A stretch of 22,902 nt of DNA from an uncultured Bacteroides sp. (GTDB lineage: Bacteria; Bacteroidota; Bacteroidia; Bacteroidales; Bacteroidaceae), in contig CABROZ010000025.1 of assembly GCA_902472795.1 (NCBI GenBank), positions 1-22,902 on the forward strand, read 5' to 3'. The notes below the pieces were generated by a model, which did no database searches, was not told where the DNA came from, and worked only from the letters and a program-made list of their open reading frames with translations. The position numbers and the translations under genes are program-made. Shown piece by piece: positions 8,820-17,048 of the stretch. Every line of letters begins with the position of its first letter. Positions within the stretch are counted from its first letter, which is position 1.

Positions 8820-8827
8820 CAAAGATA
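8820..8827 (-). promoter_or_regulatory. -7 box candidate for the 5'-nucleotidase/GH3 cluster
   Basis: On the minus strand this reads TATCTTTG, a perfect TAnnTTTG. Upstream TTTG occurs at 8854-8857 but at 26 nt spacing, which is longer than usual. The plus strand of the same spot reads TACCTTTG at 8807-8814, so the palindrome CTTTGTAGCTACAAAG carries one -7 box on each strand, facing each other. Predicted leader for the 8760 gene is about 50 nt. Confidence 0.5.
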
Positions 8828-8987
8828 CTTTTTCCTTACGAAGAAAAGAATTACAAAAGGAAAAAGAAACAGAACAATGCCAAATTTTCTAAAACCAGAA
8901 TAATTCCCAATACCAATCAGCGATTAAAAGCAATCAGCCATGAGTAATCTTCGTAAAGCAGATTTCAAACAAAAATAGGGTGAAACA

Positions 8988-9019
8988 TTTGTGTATCTGA
9001 CAAATAATTCGTTCCTTTG
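8988..9019 (+). promoter_or_regulatory. rplS promoter
   Basis: TTTG at 8988-8991, a 20-nt spacer, then TTCCTTTG at 9012-9019 (one mismatch to TAnnTTTG). Initiation is expected near 9026, giving a leader of about 80 nt that contains the hairpin at 9031-9075. Confidence 0.6.
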
Positions 9020-9030
9020 CACCGCTTTCG

Positions 9031-9075
9031 CGCAATCGCTGTCAGGACGCACCGAGAGAAGCCTGGTATGTTGCG
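9031..9075 (+). promoter_or_regulatory. Possible structured leader RNA of rplS
   Basis: Within the predicted rplS leader, CGCAA (9031-9035) pairs with TTGCG (9071-9075) and, inside it, CAGG (9043-9046) pairs with CCTG (9062-9065). This leaves internal loops and an apical loop rich in purines. Ribosomal-protein mRNAs often have leaders that bind the encoded protein for feedback control; whether this is one is inferred only from position and pairing. Confidence 0.35.
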
Positions 9076-9108
9076 TTGTAACGATCAAACAATTTAATAA
9101 TAAAAACA

Positions 9109-9462
9109 ATGGATTTAATTAAAATTGCAGAAGAAGCATTTGCTACCGGTAAGCAACACCCGAGCTTCAAGGCAGGTGACACAGTAACAGTAGCATATCG
9201 TATCATCGAAGGTAACAAGGAACGTGTACAGCTGTACCGTGGCGTTGTTATCAAGATTTCCGGTCATGGCGAAAAGAAGCGTTTCACAGTACGCAAAATG
9301 TCAGGTACCGTAGGTGTAGAGCGTATCTTCCCGATTGAATCACCGGCTATCGACAGCATCGAAGTGAACAAAGTGGGTAAAGTACGTCGTGCCAAATTGT
9401 ATTACTTGCGTGCCCTCACAGGTAAGAAAGCAAGAATCAAAGAAAAAAGAGCTAACGGCTAA
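9109..9462 (+). CDS. rplS: 50S ribosomal protein L19
   Basis: A 117-residue basic protein of normal L19 length. Diagnostic stretches are FKAGDTVTVAYRIIEGNKERVQLYRGVVI (split here at GDTVTV and RVQLYRGVVI), FTVRKMSGTVGVERIFP, and the C-terminal KVGKVRRAKLYYLR. L19 sits at the 30S-50S interface of the ribosome. The ATG at 9109 starts the family-typical MDLIKIAEE. The gene is monocistronic: it has its own promoter (8988-9019) and is closed by a strong terminator at 9485-9516. It is not beside trmD or rimM here, unlike the arrangement in proteobacteria. Confidence 0.98.
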   Translation: MDLIKIAEEAFATGKQHPSFKAGDTVTVAYRIIEGNKERVQLYRGVVIKISGHGEKKRFTVRKMSGTVGVERIFPIESPAIDSIEVNKVGKVRRAKLYYLRALTGKKARIKEKRANG

Positions 9463-9484
9463 TTATCCTGAACCGCTACCAAAC

Positions 9485-9516
9485 AAGAGTGTATCCCAAC
9501 GATGCACTCTTTTTTT
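9485..9516 (+). terminator. Intrinsic terminator of rplS
   Basis: AAGAGTGTATC (9485-9495), loop CCAAC, GATGCACTCTT (9501-9511), with a single G-U pair in the stem, followed by a run of T to 9516. It lies 23 nt after the rplS stop codon. Confidence 0.9.
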
Positions 9517-9667
9517 ATTCTTATCCGTATCACAGCCCGCACAAAATATTCCTACCCAAACGCCTCTATCGAAAATCTGTCTGCATCACCAACTCCATTC
9601 AACCTTTCTTCAGAGAGAGACCTCCCTGCAAACTTTTATCCCAAACTTCCGATTAAATTTCTATGCA

Positions 9668-9718
9668 ATAAAAAAAAGAATGCGCCAAAACGAAGAAGAA
9701 ATTTCCGTTCTGACGCAT
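9668..9718 (-). terminator. Intrinsic terminator of the ROK glucokinase gene
   Basis: Read on the minus strand, ATGCGTCAGAACG (9718-9706) pairs with CGTTTTGGCGCAT (9692-9680) over 13 bp with two G-U pairs, followed by TCTTTTTTTTAT. It is 44 nt beyond the gene's stop. The interval 9517-9667 between this and the rplS terminator shows no gene or motif. Confidence 0.88.
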
Positions 9719-9761
9719 GGTTCTCTTAAATGACATCCGAAGCGACGTGCTTCAGGTGAAT

Positions 9762-10742
9762 TTATTTCATATCCTTCAGTTCCCAACCCAATGCGCTGGC
9801 ACCCAATACAGCAGCATCAGCATCCTTGAGTTCGGAAATCAACAGTTTCGTCTTACCTTTATATATATGAAGCACATTTTCTTCAATTGCTTTCTGAACG
9901 GGCTTAATGATATAATCTCCCGCCTTCGCCAAGCCACCAAACAAAACAATGGCTTCGGGACTCGAGAAAGCAATAAAGTCAGCCAATGCCTCACCCAACA
10001 AGGTACCTGTAAACTCAAAAATATCCTGAGCCAGCTTATCACCTTTTACAGCAGCATCGTACACGTCTTTGGAGGTAATGTTCTCTGCCGGAATAGAGCG
10101 CAACAGACTGGGTTCGGTACGGGCGGTCAAAAACTCACGAGCTGTACGTGCCACACCGGTAGCCGAGCAATAAGTTTCCAAACAGCCACGACGTCCGCAT
10201 CCACAAAGACGACCGTTCTCGCGACGGATAATGGTATGTCCCAATTCGCCAGCAAAGCCATCGTGACCATATACCATCTGGCCATTGATCACAATTCCAC
10301 TTCCAACACCCGTTCCCAACGTAATCATGATAAAGTCTTTCATGCCTCGGGCAGCACCATAAGTCATTTCACCGATAGCGGCCGCATTGGCATCATTAGT
10401 CAGTGCTGTAGGAATACCCAAACGCTCTTCGAACATAGTAGCCAAGGGAATCACACCTTTCCAAGGCAGATTCGGAGCAAACTCGATGGTACCGCTATAA
10501 TAATTGCCATTAGGTGCACCGACTCCGATTCCCTTTATCTTTTCCACACCTCCATTGGCTATAATAAGCGGCAGAAGATGCTTACACACTTCATCCACAT
10601 AATCGTTAACGTCAGCATATGCTCCTGTTTTAATAGAGTCCGTAGCTACTATCGTCCCACGTGCGTCAACAATACCAAACACGGTATTTGTTCCACCTAT
10701 ATCAATGCCCACTACATAGGGCTTTTCCATGGTTGAGTTCAT
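9762..10742 (-). CDS. rokA: ROK-family glucokinase/hexokinase (RokA-like)
   Basis: A 326-residue cytosolic sugar kinase from the ATG at 10742. The frame is open up to 10862, but that extension is hydrophobic and AT-rich with no family similarity, while MNSTMEKPYVVGIDIGGTNT fits the family start. Motifs: phosphate-binding DIGGTN (14-19), catalytic D117 in TNDANA, second phosphate motif LGTGVGSG (142-149), ELGH (166-169), and the ROK zinc signature CGCGRRGC (180-187, C180/C182/C187) with E189. ROK kinases phosphorylate glucose at O6 using ATP. In Bacteroides fragilis RokA is the described major glucokinase, and this sequence fits that role. There is no DNA-binding domain, so it is a kinase, not a ROK repressor. 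It is transcribed divergently from the ABC operon and ends in its own terminator. The 176-bp divergent region shows no convincing -7 box for either gene. Confidence 0.92.
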   Translation of the reverse strand: MNSTMEKPYVVGIDIGGTNTVFGIVDARGTIVATDSIKTGAYADVNDYVDEVCKHLLPLIIANGGVEKIKGIGVGAPNGNYYSGTIEFAPNLPWKGVIPLATMFEERLGIPTALTNDANAAAIGEMTYGAARGMKDFIMITLGTGVGSGIVINGQMVYGHDGFAGELGHTIIRRENGRLCGCGRRGCLETYCSATGVARTAREFLTARTEPSLLRSIPAENITSKDVYDAAVKGDKLAQDIFEFTGTLLGEALADFIAFSSPEAIVLFGGLAKAGDYIIKPVQKAIEENVLHIYKGKTKLLISELKDADAAVLGASALGWELKDMK

Positions 10743-10918
10743 GATATCAATCCGTTTTAAAGGGTTAGTTATTTTAATGATTATGTTTACAAAAATCACA
10801 AAGAAAAACGACACTACAAAATCTTTTTTAAAAAAATTCAGCCGGTTTGCAACTTTTCGCAACCTCTGAGCGTCTAATAGTGAAAATTAATAAGAGCAAA
10901 CATTAAACTTAGAGAGTC

Positions 10919-11635
10919 GTGATACTACTAAAAGACATCAACAAGACCTACAACAACGGCGCACCGTTGCATGTGCTCAAAGGAATCAACCTGCACATCG
11001 AAAAGGGAGAATTCGTATCCATCATGGGTGCATCAGGATCGGGCAAATCCACCTTACTTAATATATTAGGTATATTAGACAATTACGACACGGGCGAATA
11101 TTACCTGAACGGTACCCTCATCAAAAACCTGAGCGAAACGCGTGCCGCCGAGTACCGCAATCGCATGATAGGCTTCATATTCCAGTCATTCAACCTCATC
11201 TCGTTCAAGAACGCGGTAGAGAACGTCGCCCTGCCCCTCTTCTATCAGGGAGTAAGCCGCAAAAAACGTAACGCTCTGGCGTTGGAGTACCTCGACCGAC
11301 TGGGACTGAAAGACTGGGCCAATCACATGCCCAACGAAATGTCAGGAGGACAAAAGCAACGTGTGGCCATTGCCCGCGCCCTCATCACCCGCCCTCAAAT
11401 TATCCTGGCCGACGAACCGACCGGAGCCCTTGACAGCAAAACTTCGGTCGAAGTAATGCAGATTCTGAAAGACCTACATCAGACGGGGATGACCATCGTC
11501 GTCGTGACCCATGAAAGTGGTGTTGCCAACCAGACAGACAAGATTATCCACATCAAAGACGGCGTTATAGGCACCATCGAAGAGAATCTGAACCACGACG
11601 CTTCGCCGTTCGGGAAAAACGGATTTATGAAATAA
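10919..11635 (+). CDS. MacB/LolD-type ABC transporter ATPase
   Basis: A 238-residue cytoplasmic nucleotide-binding subunit. Walker A GASGSGKST is at 37-45, Q-loop Q89, signature MSGGQ at 141-145, Walker B IILADEP at 161-167 with catalytic E166, and H-loop H198. The spacing and DEPTGALDS motif are typical of the MacB/LolD/FtsE subfamily. Translation starts at GTG 10919; an in-frame TAG at 10910 rules out a longer start. It is the first gene of an operon with two permeases, an adaptor and a TolC-like channel, and should drive mechanotransmission-type export across both membranes. The substrate cannot be told from sequence. Confidence 0.96.
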   Translation: MILLKDINKTYNNGAPLHVLKGINLHIEKGEFVSIMGASGSGKSTLLNILGILDNYDTGEYYLNGTLIKNLSETRAAEYRNRMIGFIFQSFNLISFKNAVENVALPLFYQGVSRKKRNALALEYLDRLGLKDWANHMPNEMSGGQKQRVAIARALITRPQIILADEPTGALDSKTSVEVMQILKDLHQTGMTIVVVTHESGVANQTDKIIHIKDGVIGTIEENLNHDASPFGKNGFMK

Positions 11636-11758
11636 TTATTTTTAAGCATTCAGAACTTCCGGAGTTAAAAGGCTAAACCAATAGCACAACCTCATTCACA
11701 ACAATCGTACTTTGCGTTAGCTACTTGACTCCTATAATTAATCCAATACCTCAACTTT

Positions 11759-13018
11759 ATGATTGACCTTTGGCAAGAAATATACGGCACCTTGAGACGC
11801 AACAAGCTCCGCACCTTTCTGACCGGCTTTGCCGTAGCATGGGGCATCTTCATGCTCATCGTTCTGTTAGGTGCAGGCAACGGACTTATCCATGCCTTCG
11901 AACAAAACTCGTCCGAACGAGCCCTCAACTCCATACGCATCTTCCCCGGCTGGACCACCCAATCGTACGACGGACTGAAAGAAGGACGCCGCATCGAGTT
12001 AGACAACAGGGACTTGAAAGATTCTGAGACTCAGTTCCCCAAAAATATATCAAGCGTAGGTGCTACCGTACGGCAAAGCGCCCTTAGCATCAGTTTCGGT
12101 AAAGAATATGTCAACCTCTCTTTGCTGGGCGTCTATCCCAACTACATCGACATCGAAGCCATCAAAACAGCCGATGGACGTTTTATCAACGTCACCGACC
12201 TGAAAGAACGGCGTAAAGTCATTGTACTCCATCGCAAATCGGCCGATATCCTCTTTGGTAAGACACACACCAATCCCATCGGACAGTTCGTCAATGCCAA
12301 CGGCATTGCCTATCAGGTAGTTGGCATCTACAACGACCAGGGCAACAGCGAACCAAGTGAAGCCTATATTCCCTTCAGTACCCTACAAACCATCTACAAC
12401 AAAGGCAACAAGCTGAACAATATTCTGTTGACCACCGAAGGGCTCACTTCCATCGAAAGCAACGATGAATTCGAAGCAAACTATCGCCGGGTCATCGGAG
12501 CCAATCATCGCTTCTCCCCCGACGACACCAGCGCCATCTGGATATGGAACCGCTTTACCGATTACCTACGTACCATGAATGCCATGGGCATCTTACGCAC
12601 CGCCATCTGGGTGATCGGCATCTTTACCCTACTGAGTGGCATCGTAGGCGTATCGAACATCATGCTTATCACCGTGCGCGAGCGAACCCACGAGTTCGGT
12701 ATCCGCAAAGCACTGGGTGCCAAACCATCCTCCATCCTGTGGCTCATCATCGTCGAGAGTGTTACCATCACCACCTTGTTCGGCTACATCGGCATGGTGG
12801 CAGGCATCGGAGTAACGGAATGGATGGACAATGCTTTCGGAAGCCAAACCATGGATGCCGGCATGTTTCAAGCCAAAATGTTCAGCGACCCTACAGTGGA
12901 TTTGCACATAGCCATTCAAGCCACGCTTACACTGATCATAGCCGGTACATTGGCCGGATTCTTCCCCGCCCGCAAGGCTACGAAGATTAAACCGATTGAG
13001 GCGTTGAGGGCGGATTAA
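11759..13018 (+). CDS. MacB-like ABC transporter permease 1
   Basis: A 419-residue inner-membrane protein. TM1 is about residues 18-40, followed by a periplasmic MacB-core domain of about 240 residues, then TM2 (about 279-304), TM3 (about 325-350) and TM4 (about 386-403). Between TM2 and TM3 lies the coupling motif VRERTHEFGIRKALGAKPSSI (306-326), which contacts the ATPase. It ends in the family tail ARKATKIKPIEALR. This is the FtsX/MacB topology without a fused ATPase, which is supplied by the upstream gene 123 bp away. The next permease is a divergent paralogue; the two probably form a heterodimer (inference). Confidence 0.95.
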   Translation: MIDLWQEIYGTLRRNKLRTFLTGFAVAWGIFMLIVLLGAGNGLIHAFEQNSSERALNSIRIFPGWTTQSYDGLKEGRRIELDNRDLKDSETQFPKNISSVGATVRQSALSISFGKEYVNLSLLGVYPNYIDIEAIKTADGRFINVTDLKERRKVIVLHRKSADILFGKTHTNPIGQFVNANGIAYQVVGIYNDQGNSEPSEAYIPFSTLQTIYNKGNKLNNILLTTEGLTSIESNDEFEANYRRVIGANHRFSPDDTSAIWIWNRFTDYLRTMNAMGILRTAIWVIGIFTLLSGIVGVSNIMLITVRERTHEFGIRKALGAKPSSILWLIIVESVTITTLFGYIGMVAGIGVTEWMDNAFGSQTMDAGMFQAKMFSDPTVDLHIAIQATLTLIIAGTLAGFFPARKATKIKPIEALRAD

Positions 13019-13020
13019 AA

Positions 13021-13181
13021 AAGAGGGGCCTCACCCCCGCCCCCTCTCCCGAGGAGAGGGGAGAAGTGAAAAGTGAAAAAACAGAGAGAAATAATTATTA
13101 TAAATGGTATAATACATTCATCATAAAGTATCATCCCCTACTCCCCTCTCCTTGGGAGAGGGGCCGGGGGTGAGGCTTCTT
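13021..13181. repeat. MITE-like inverted-repeat element inside the ABC operon
   Basis: Two near-identical arms of about 40 bp in inverse orientation (13021-13061 and 13143-13181) flank about 80 bp of AT-rich DNA. Both arms share CCTCACCCCCG on the outside and a perfect hairpin CCCCTCTCC/GGAGAGGGG inside, with 3-nt loops CGA (13050-13052) and TTG (13152-13154). The centre contains AAGTGAAA twice and no ORF. No clear target-site duplication is visible. It fills nearly the whole gap between the two permease genes, starting three bases after the stop codon of the first and ending 7 bp before the ATG of the second. Mobility is inferred from the repeat structure; as RNA it would fold into strong hairpins within the operon mRNA. 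Confidence 0.7.
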
Positions 13182-13188
13182 ATTCATT

Positions 13189-14430
13189 ATGAAAATAGAC
13201 AAAGACACCTGCGAGGAAATCCTCGTCACCATCACCCGCAACAAGACGCGAAGCCTGCTGACGGCCTTCGGCGTATTCTGGGGTATCTTCATGCTTGTAG
13301 CCCTCATGGGAGGCGGACAAGGCATGGAACAAGAATTACGGAAACAATTCGAAGGATTTGCCACCAATTCCGGATTCATCTTCGCCCAGCCTACAGGCGA
13401 AGCATACAAAGGCTTCCGAAAAGGCAGAAGCTGGGACTTGGAGATGGCCGACATAGAACGCATCGGCAAACTCAGCCAGATAGATATAGCCACCCCTTCA
13501 GTAGCCCTGTGGGGGAAGACAGCCATCTACGAAGGTAACAAATATGACTGTAGCATCAAGGGACTTTACCCCAACTACGAACAAATCGAGCATCAGGAGA
13601 TTGCCTACGGACGGTTCATCAACGACGTGGACATCCGCGAAGCACGCAAAGTGTGCGTCATCGGTAAACGCGTTTACGAAAGCCTTTTCCCAAAAGGTGG
13701 TGATCCCTGTGGAAGTTACATACAGGTGGACAGCATCTACTACCGCGTAGTAGGCATGTGCTCGTCCGAAGGCAACGTCAACATTCAGGGACAGGCCTCC
13801 GAAGCCGTCACCCTGCCTTATACCACCATGCAAAAAATGTACAACATGGGCAACACAGTCGAACTGATATGCTTCACCATGAAACCCGGCGTAAAAGTGG
13901 CCGACGTAGAAGACAAGTTGCAACAAACCATCAAATCGGCCCATTACATCTCGCCCGACGACAAACAGGCAGTGATGATGCTCAACGTCGAAGCCATGTT
14001 CTCCATGATGGATGCCTTGATGACCGGCGTACACATCCTGATCTGGATGGTAGGCCTGGGGACCTTGTTTGCAGGAGCCATCGGCGTATCAAACATCATG
14101 ATGGTGACCGTGCGCGAACGTACTACCGAAATAGGTATCCGACGTGCCATTGGCGCCCGACCGCGCGACATCCTGCAACAGATTCTTTCGGAAAGCATGG
14201 TGCTGACCACCGTGGCAGGCATGGCGGGCATCTCGCTGGCCGTACTGGTGTTGCAAGTATTAGAAGCGGCTGCCAATCCGCAGGGAGTAGTCGAGATACA
14301 CTATCAGGTCAGCTTCGGTATGGCCGTTGGCACCTGCATCCTGCTCATTGCCCTCGGTGTGCTGGCCGGCCTGGCACCGGCCTATCGGGCCATGGCCATC
14401 AAACCGATAGAGGCGATACGCGACGAATGA
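13189..14430 (+). CDS. MacB-like ABC transporter permease 2
   Basis: A 413-residue inner-membrane protein with the same plan as the preceding permease: TM1 at about 22-42, a periplasmic MacB-core domain, and three C-terminal TM helices. Visible hallmarks are GVSNIMMVTVRERTTEIGIRRAIGARP split over the TM2 end and coupling helix, and the tail YRAMAIKPIEAIRDE. Sequence identity to permease 1 is confined mainly to TM segments and motifs (NKTRSLLTAFGVFWGIFML against NKLRTFLTGFAVAWGIFML; LLGVYPNYIDIE against IKGLYPNYEQIE). The pair therefore looks like an old duplication that diverged in the periplasmic domain, as expected for a heterodimer. Its ATG lies just after the inverted-repeat element, without a Shine-Dalgarno sequence. 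Confidence 0.95.
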   Translation: MKIDKDTCEEILVTITRNKTRSLLTAFGVFWGIFMLVALMGGGQGMEQELRKQFEGFATNSGFIFAQPTGEAYKGFRKGRSWDLEMADIERIGKLSQIDIATPSVALWGKTAIYEGNKYDCSIKGLYPNYEQIEHQEIAYGRFINDVDIREARKVCVIGKRVYESLFPKGGDPCGSYIQVDSIYYRVVGMCSSEGNVNIQGQASEAVTLPYTTMQKMYNMGNTVELICFTMKPGVKVADVEDKLQQTIKSAHYISPDDKQAVMMLNVEAMFSMMDALMTGVHILIWMVGLGTLFAGAIGVSNIMMVTVRERTTEIGIRRAIGARPRDILQQILSESMVLTTVAGMAGISLAVLVLQVLEAAANPQGVVEIHYQVSFGMAVGTCILLIALGVLAGLAPAYRAMAIKPIEAIRDE

Positions 14431-14521
14431 CAAACCCATAACCGCCAACTGCCGTCTGCCAGAAAGAAAAATATGAAACAAAACCAACCGAACAAGAAAC
14501 AATAACTAACAAACATCAAAT

Positions 14522-15634
14522 ATGAAAGCTAAAAAGATTCTGAAAATCGCGTTGCTGGTCATCGTTGCCGGCATCTTCATCTGGACCTTCGTATTCCTTT
14601 ACCAGAAGTCGCAACCGGAAATTACCGTGTATGAAACCGTTCATCCCACCGTGGCCGACCTGGAGAAGACCACCGTCGTCACCGGTAAAATAGAGCCACG
14701 GGACGAAGTCCTCATCAAGCCCCAGATTTCGGGCATCATCGAAGAAGTCTATAAAGAAGCCGGACAGAAAGTGAAGAAAGGTGAAGTGATAGCCAAAGTA
14801 AAAGTGATTCCTGAACTGGGAACACTGAACTCGGCCGAAAGCCGCGTCCGACTGGCCGAAATCAACGGACGACAGGCCGAAACCGACTTTGCCCGCCTGG
14901 AAAAGCTCTATCAGGACAAACTGATCAGTGCCGAAGAATACGAAAAAGGGGAAGTGACCGTGAAGCAAGCCCGCGAAGAATTACAGGCAGCCAAAGACAA
15001 CCTGCAGATTGTAAAGGAAGGCATCACACAGAACAGCGCTTCCTTCTCGAGTACACTGATCCGCTCGACCATCGAAGGACTGATTCTGGACGTTCCTGTC
15101 AAGGTGGGTAACTCGGTCATCATGAGCAACACCTTCAACGACGGAACCACCATTGCTACCGTGGCCGACATGAACGACCTCATTTTCCGAGGCAACATCG
15201 ACGAGACCGAAGTAGGCCGTGTCAGCGAAGGAATGCCGTTGAAAATCACCATCGGCGCCCTGCAGGACCTCACCTTCCAGGCCACATTAGAGTACATCGC
15301 CCCCAAATCGACCGAAGACAACGGTGCCAATCAGTTCGAAATCAAGGCAGCCGTCACCGTACCCGATACGGTAGTGATCCGTTCGGGCTATTCGGCCAAC
15401 GGCGAAATCGTGCTTGAGCGCGCCAAACAGGTACTCTCCATCCCCGAAGGCTGCGTTGAATTCAAGGACGACAGCACCTTTGTTTACGTCCTGACCGACA
15501 GTGTACCTCAACAGCAGTTCCGCCGCCAGCCCATCGAAGTAGGCATGAGCGACGGCATAAAGATAGCTGTCAAGAAAGGCATTACAACCAACGACCTGAT
15601 ACGTAACGCCAGCAAAAACGAAGAAGAAGAATAA
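14522..15634 (+). CDS. Membrane-fusion (HlyD/MacA-type) periplasmic adaptor
   Basis: A 370-residue protein anchored by an N-terminal TM helix (about 7-28). The first half-lipoyl segment (about 60-95) is seen in PQISGIIEEVYKEAGQKVKKGEVIAKV, and an alpha-helical hairpin spans about 100-165. The second lipoyl half follows (STIEGLILDVPVKVGNSV, about 183-200), then a beta-barrel domain (about 215-290) and a membrane-proximal domain. It bridges the MacB-like permeases to the outer-membrane channel encoded next. It starts 91 bp after permease 2 and ends 25 bp before the TolC-like gene. Confidence 0.95.
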   Translation: MKAKKILKIALLVIVAGIFIWTFVFLYQKSQPEITVYETVHPTVADLEKTTVVTGKIEPRDEVLIKPQISGIIEEVYKEAGQKVKKGEVIAKVKVIPELGTLNSAESRVRLAEINGRQAETDFARLEKLYQDKLISAEEYEKGEVTVKQAREELQAAKDNLQIVKEGITQNSASFSSTLIRSTIEGLILDVPVKVGNSVIMSNTFNDGTTIATVADMNDLIFRGNIDETEVGRVSEGMPLKITIGALQDLTFQATLEYIAPKSTEDNGANQFEIKAAVTVPDTVVIRSGYSANGEIVLERAKQVLSIPEGCVEFKDDSTFVYVLTDSVPQQQFRRQPIEVGMSDGIKIAVKKGITTNDLIRNASKNEEEE

Positions 15635-15659
15635 CCACGAACCATCAGAACCAATCATT

Positions 15660-16988
15660 ATGAAACGAATCTTCATGATAGCCTGCATAGCCTGTGCCTA
15701 CACTGGTCTGCAGGCACAAGAGGCCTGGTCGTTGCGCCGTTGCATCGACTACGCCATCGAGCACAACATTGACATCAGGCAGAGCGAAAACGCTGCCCGC
15801 CAAAGCGAAGTGGAAGTGAATACAGCCAAATGGGCACGCCTGCCAAGCATAAACGGCAATGCCAACCAAAGCTGGAACTGGGGACGTACGCAAACCGCCG
15901 TACCCGACGAAAACACAGGCGACTACTCGACTGTTTACGTCAACACCAGCAGTAACGGAACCAACATGTCGCTCAGTGCCAGCGTTCCCTTGTTTACCGG
16001 TTTGCAGATTCCGAACGAGTACGCACTGGCCAAGCTGAATCTGAAAGCCGCCACAGCCGACTTACAGAAAGCCAAAGACGACATCTCCATCAACGTGGCG
16101 TCGTACTATCTGCAAGTGCTGTTCAACAAAGAGCTCCATCAGGTTGCACTGGGGCAGGTCGCACTGAGTAAAGAACAATTGGAACGCATCAGCCGCCTGG
16201 CCGAACTGGGGAAAGCCTCACCGGCCGAAGTAGCCGAAGCCAAATCGCGTGTGGCACAGGACGAGATGACCGCCGTGCAGACCAACAACGACTACCAACT
16301 GGCTCTGCTCGACCTCAGCCAGCTCATCGAACTGGAGACACCCGAAGGATTCGTCTTAGAGGAACCGGCCGTCCAGCTGGAACTGACTCCGCTGACACCT
16401 CCCGACGACATCTATCAAAGTGCCGTAGTCAACAAGCCCTCGATACAGGCAGCCCAATACCGCCTGGAAGGCAGTCGCCACAGCATCCGCATCGCACAAA
16501 GCGGATTCTACCCGCAACTCAGCCTGAACGGAAGTTTGGGTACCAGCTATTACTCGACCATCAACCGTACGTTCAACCAGCAGATGGGTGACAACTTCAG
16601 CAAGTATGTCGGCCTCAGCCTGAGCGTACCTATCTTCAATCGGCTGAGTACCCGCAACCGGGTACGCACGGCACGCCTGCAACGCGAAAACTATGCCCTG
16701 CAGTTAGACAATGCCAAGAAGACCCTCTACAAGGAGATTCAGCAGGCCTGGTACAGCGCCACCGCTTCCGAAAGCAAATACACCAGCAGCCGTGCCGCCA
16801 CCGAAGCCAGCCAGGCATCCTTCCAGCTGATGAACGAAAAATACATCAACGGCCAGGCTACCGCTGTCGAGTACAACGAAGCCAAACAAAACCTGATGAA
16901 GGCCCAAAGCGATGAGTTACAGGCTAAATACGACTACCTGTTCCGCACCAAGATTCTGGACTTCTACAAAGGTATTCCAATCGAATGA
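15660..16988 (+). CDS. TolC-family outer-membrane efflux protein
   Basis: A 442-residue protein with a signal peptide (about 1-19, ending LQAQ) and the duplicated TolC/OEP architecture. The repeat starts are WSLRRCIDYAIEHNIDIRQSENA near 23-45 and, for the second half, PSIQAAQYRLEGSRHSIRIAQSGFYPQLSLNGS near 260-292. Long heptad-rich helices around 130-200 and 325-420 form the periplasmic barrel. The membrane beta-strands fall in the SINGNANQSWNWG and SYYSTINRTFNQQ regions. It is the outer-membrane exit duct for the pump encoded upstream and is last in the operon. No terminator follows; the next gene has its own promoter 13 bp downstream. Confidence 0.95.
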   Translation: MKRIFMIACIACAYTGLQAQEAWSLRRCIDYAIEHNIDIRQSENAARQSEVEVNTAKWARLPSINGNANQSWNWGRTQTAVPDENTGDYSTVYVNTSSNGTNMSLSASVPLFTGLQIPNEYALAKLNLKAATADLQKAKDDISINVASYYLQVLFNKELHQVALGQVALSKEQLERISRLAELGKASPAEVAEAKSRVAQDEMTAVQTNNDYQLALLDLSQLIELETPEGFVLEEPAVQLELTPLTPPDDIYQSAVVNKPSIQAAQYRLEGSRHSIRIAQSGFYPQLSLNGSLGTSYYSTINRTFNQQMGDNFSKYVGLSLSVPIFNRLSTRNRVRTARLQRENYALQLDNAKKTLYKEIQQAWYSATASESKYTSSRAATEASQASFQLMNEKYINGQATAVEYNEAKQNLMKAQSDELQAKYDYLFRTKILDFYKGIPIE

Positions 16989-17001
16989 CGTAAAAATGTC
17001 G

Positions 17002-17009
17002 TATCTTTG
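17002..17009 (+). promoter_or_regulatory. -7 box for the GT51 gene
   Basis: TATCTTTG is a perfect TAnnTTTG; no TTTG is seen at the -33 distance. Initiation near 17016 would exclude the ATG at 17007 and supports the ATG at 17049 as the true start. Confidence 0.55.
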
Positions 17010-17048
17010 TGCCCGAAAGCATTGGAACGAAACAAGAAGCATAAAGAT

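Larger units (their letters stand above)
8761..9108. other. Divergent intergenic region between the 5'-nucleotidase cluster and rplS
   Basis: 348 bp with no credible gene. It carries the minus-strand promoter candidate at 8820-8827, a perfect 16-bp palindrome CTTTGTAGCTACAAAG (8809-8824), the rplS promoter (8988-9019) and the rplS leader. The AT-rich middle (about 8830-8985) shows nothing else I can name. Confidence 0.7.

Noticed and set aside
8924..9254. Small minus-strand open frames over the rplS leader and start
   Set aside because: They overlap the rplS promoter, leader and coding region and show no protein features.
9717..10736. 339-residue open frame antisense to the ROK kinase
   Set aside because: The minus-strand frame has all ROK motifs; the plus-strand frame shows no family features and begins inside the kinase terminator.
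9762..10862. Longer 366-residue version of the ROK kinase
   Set aside because: The extra 40 residues are encoded by AT-rich intergenic-like DNA and lie before the usual family start.
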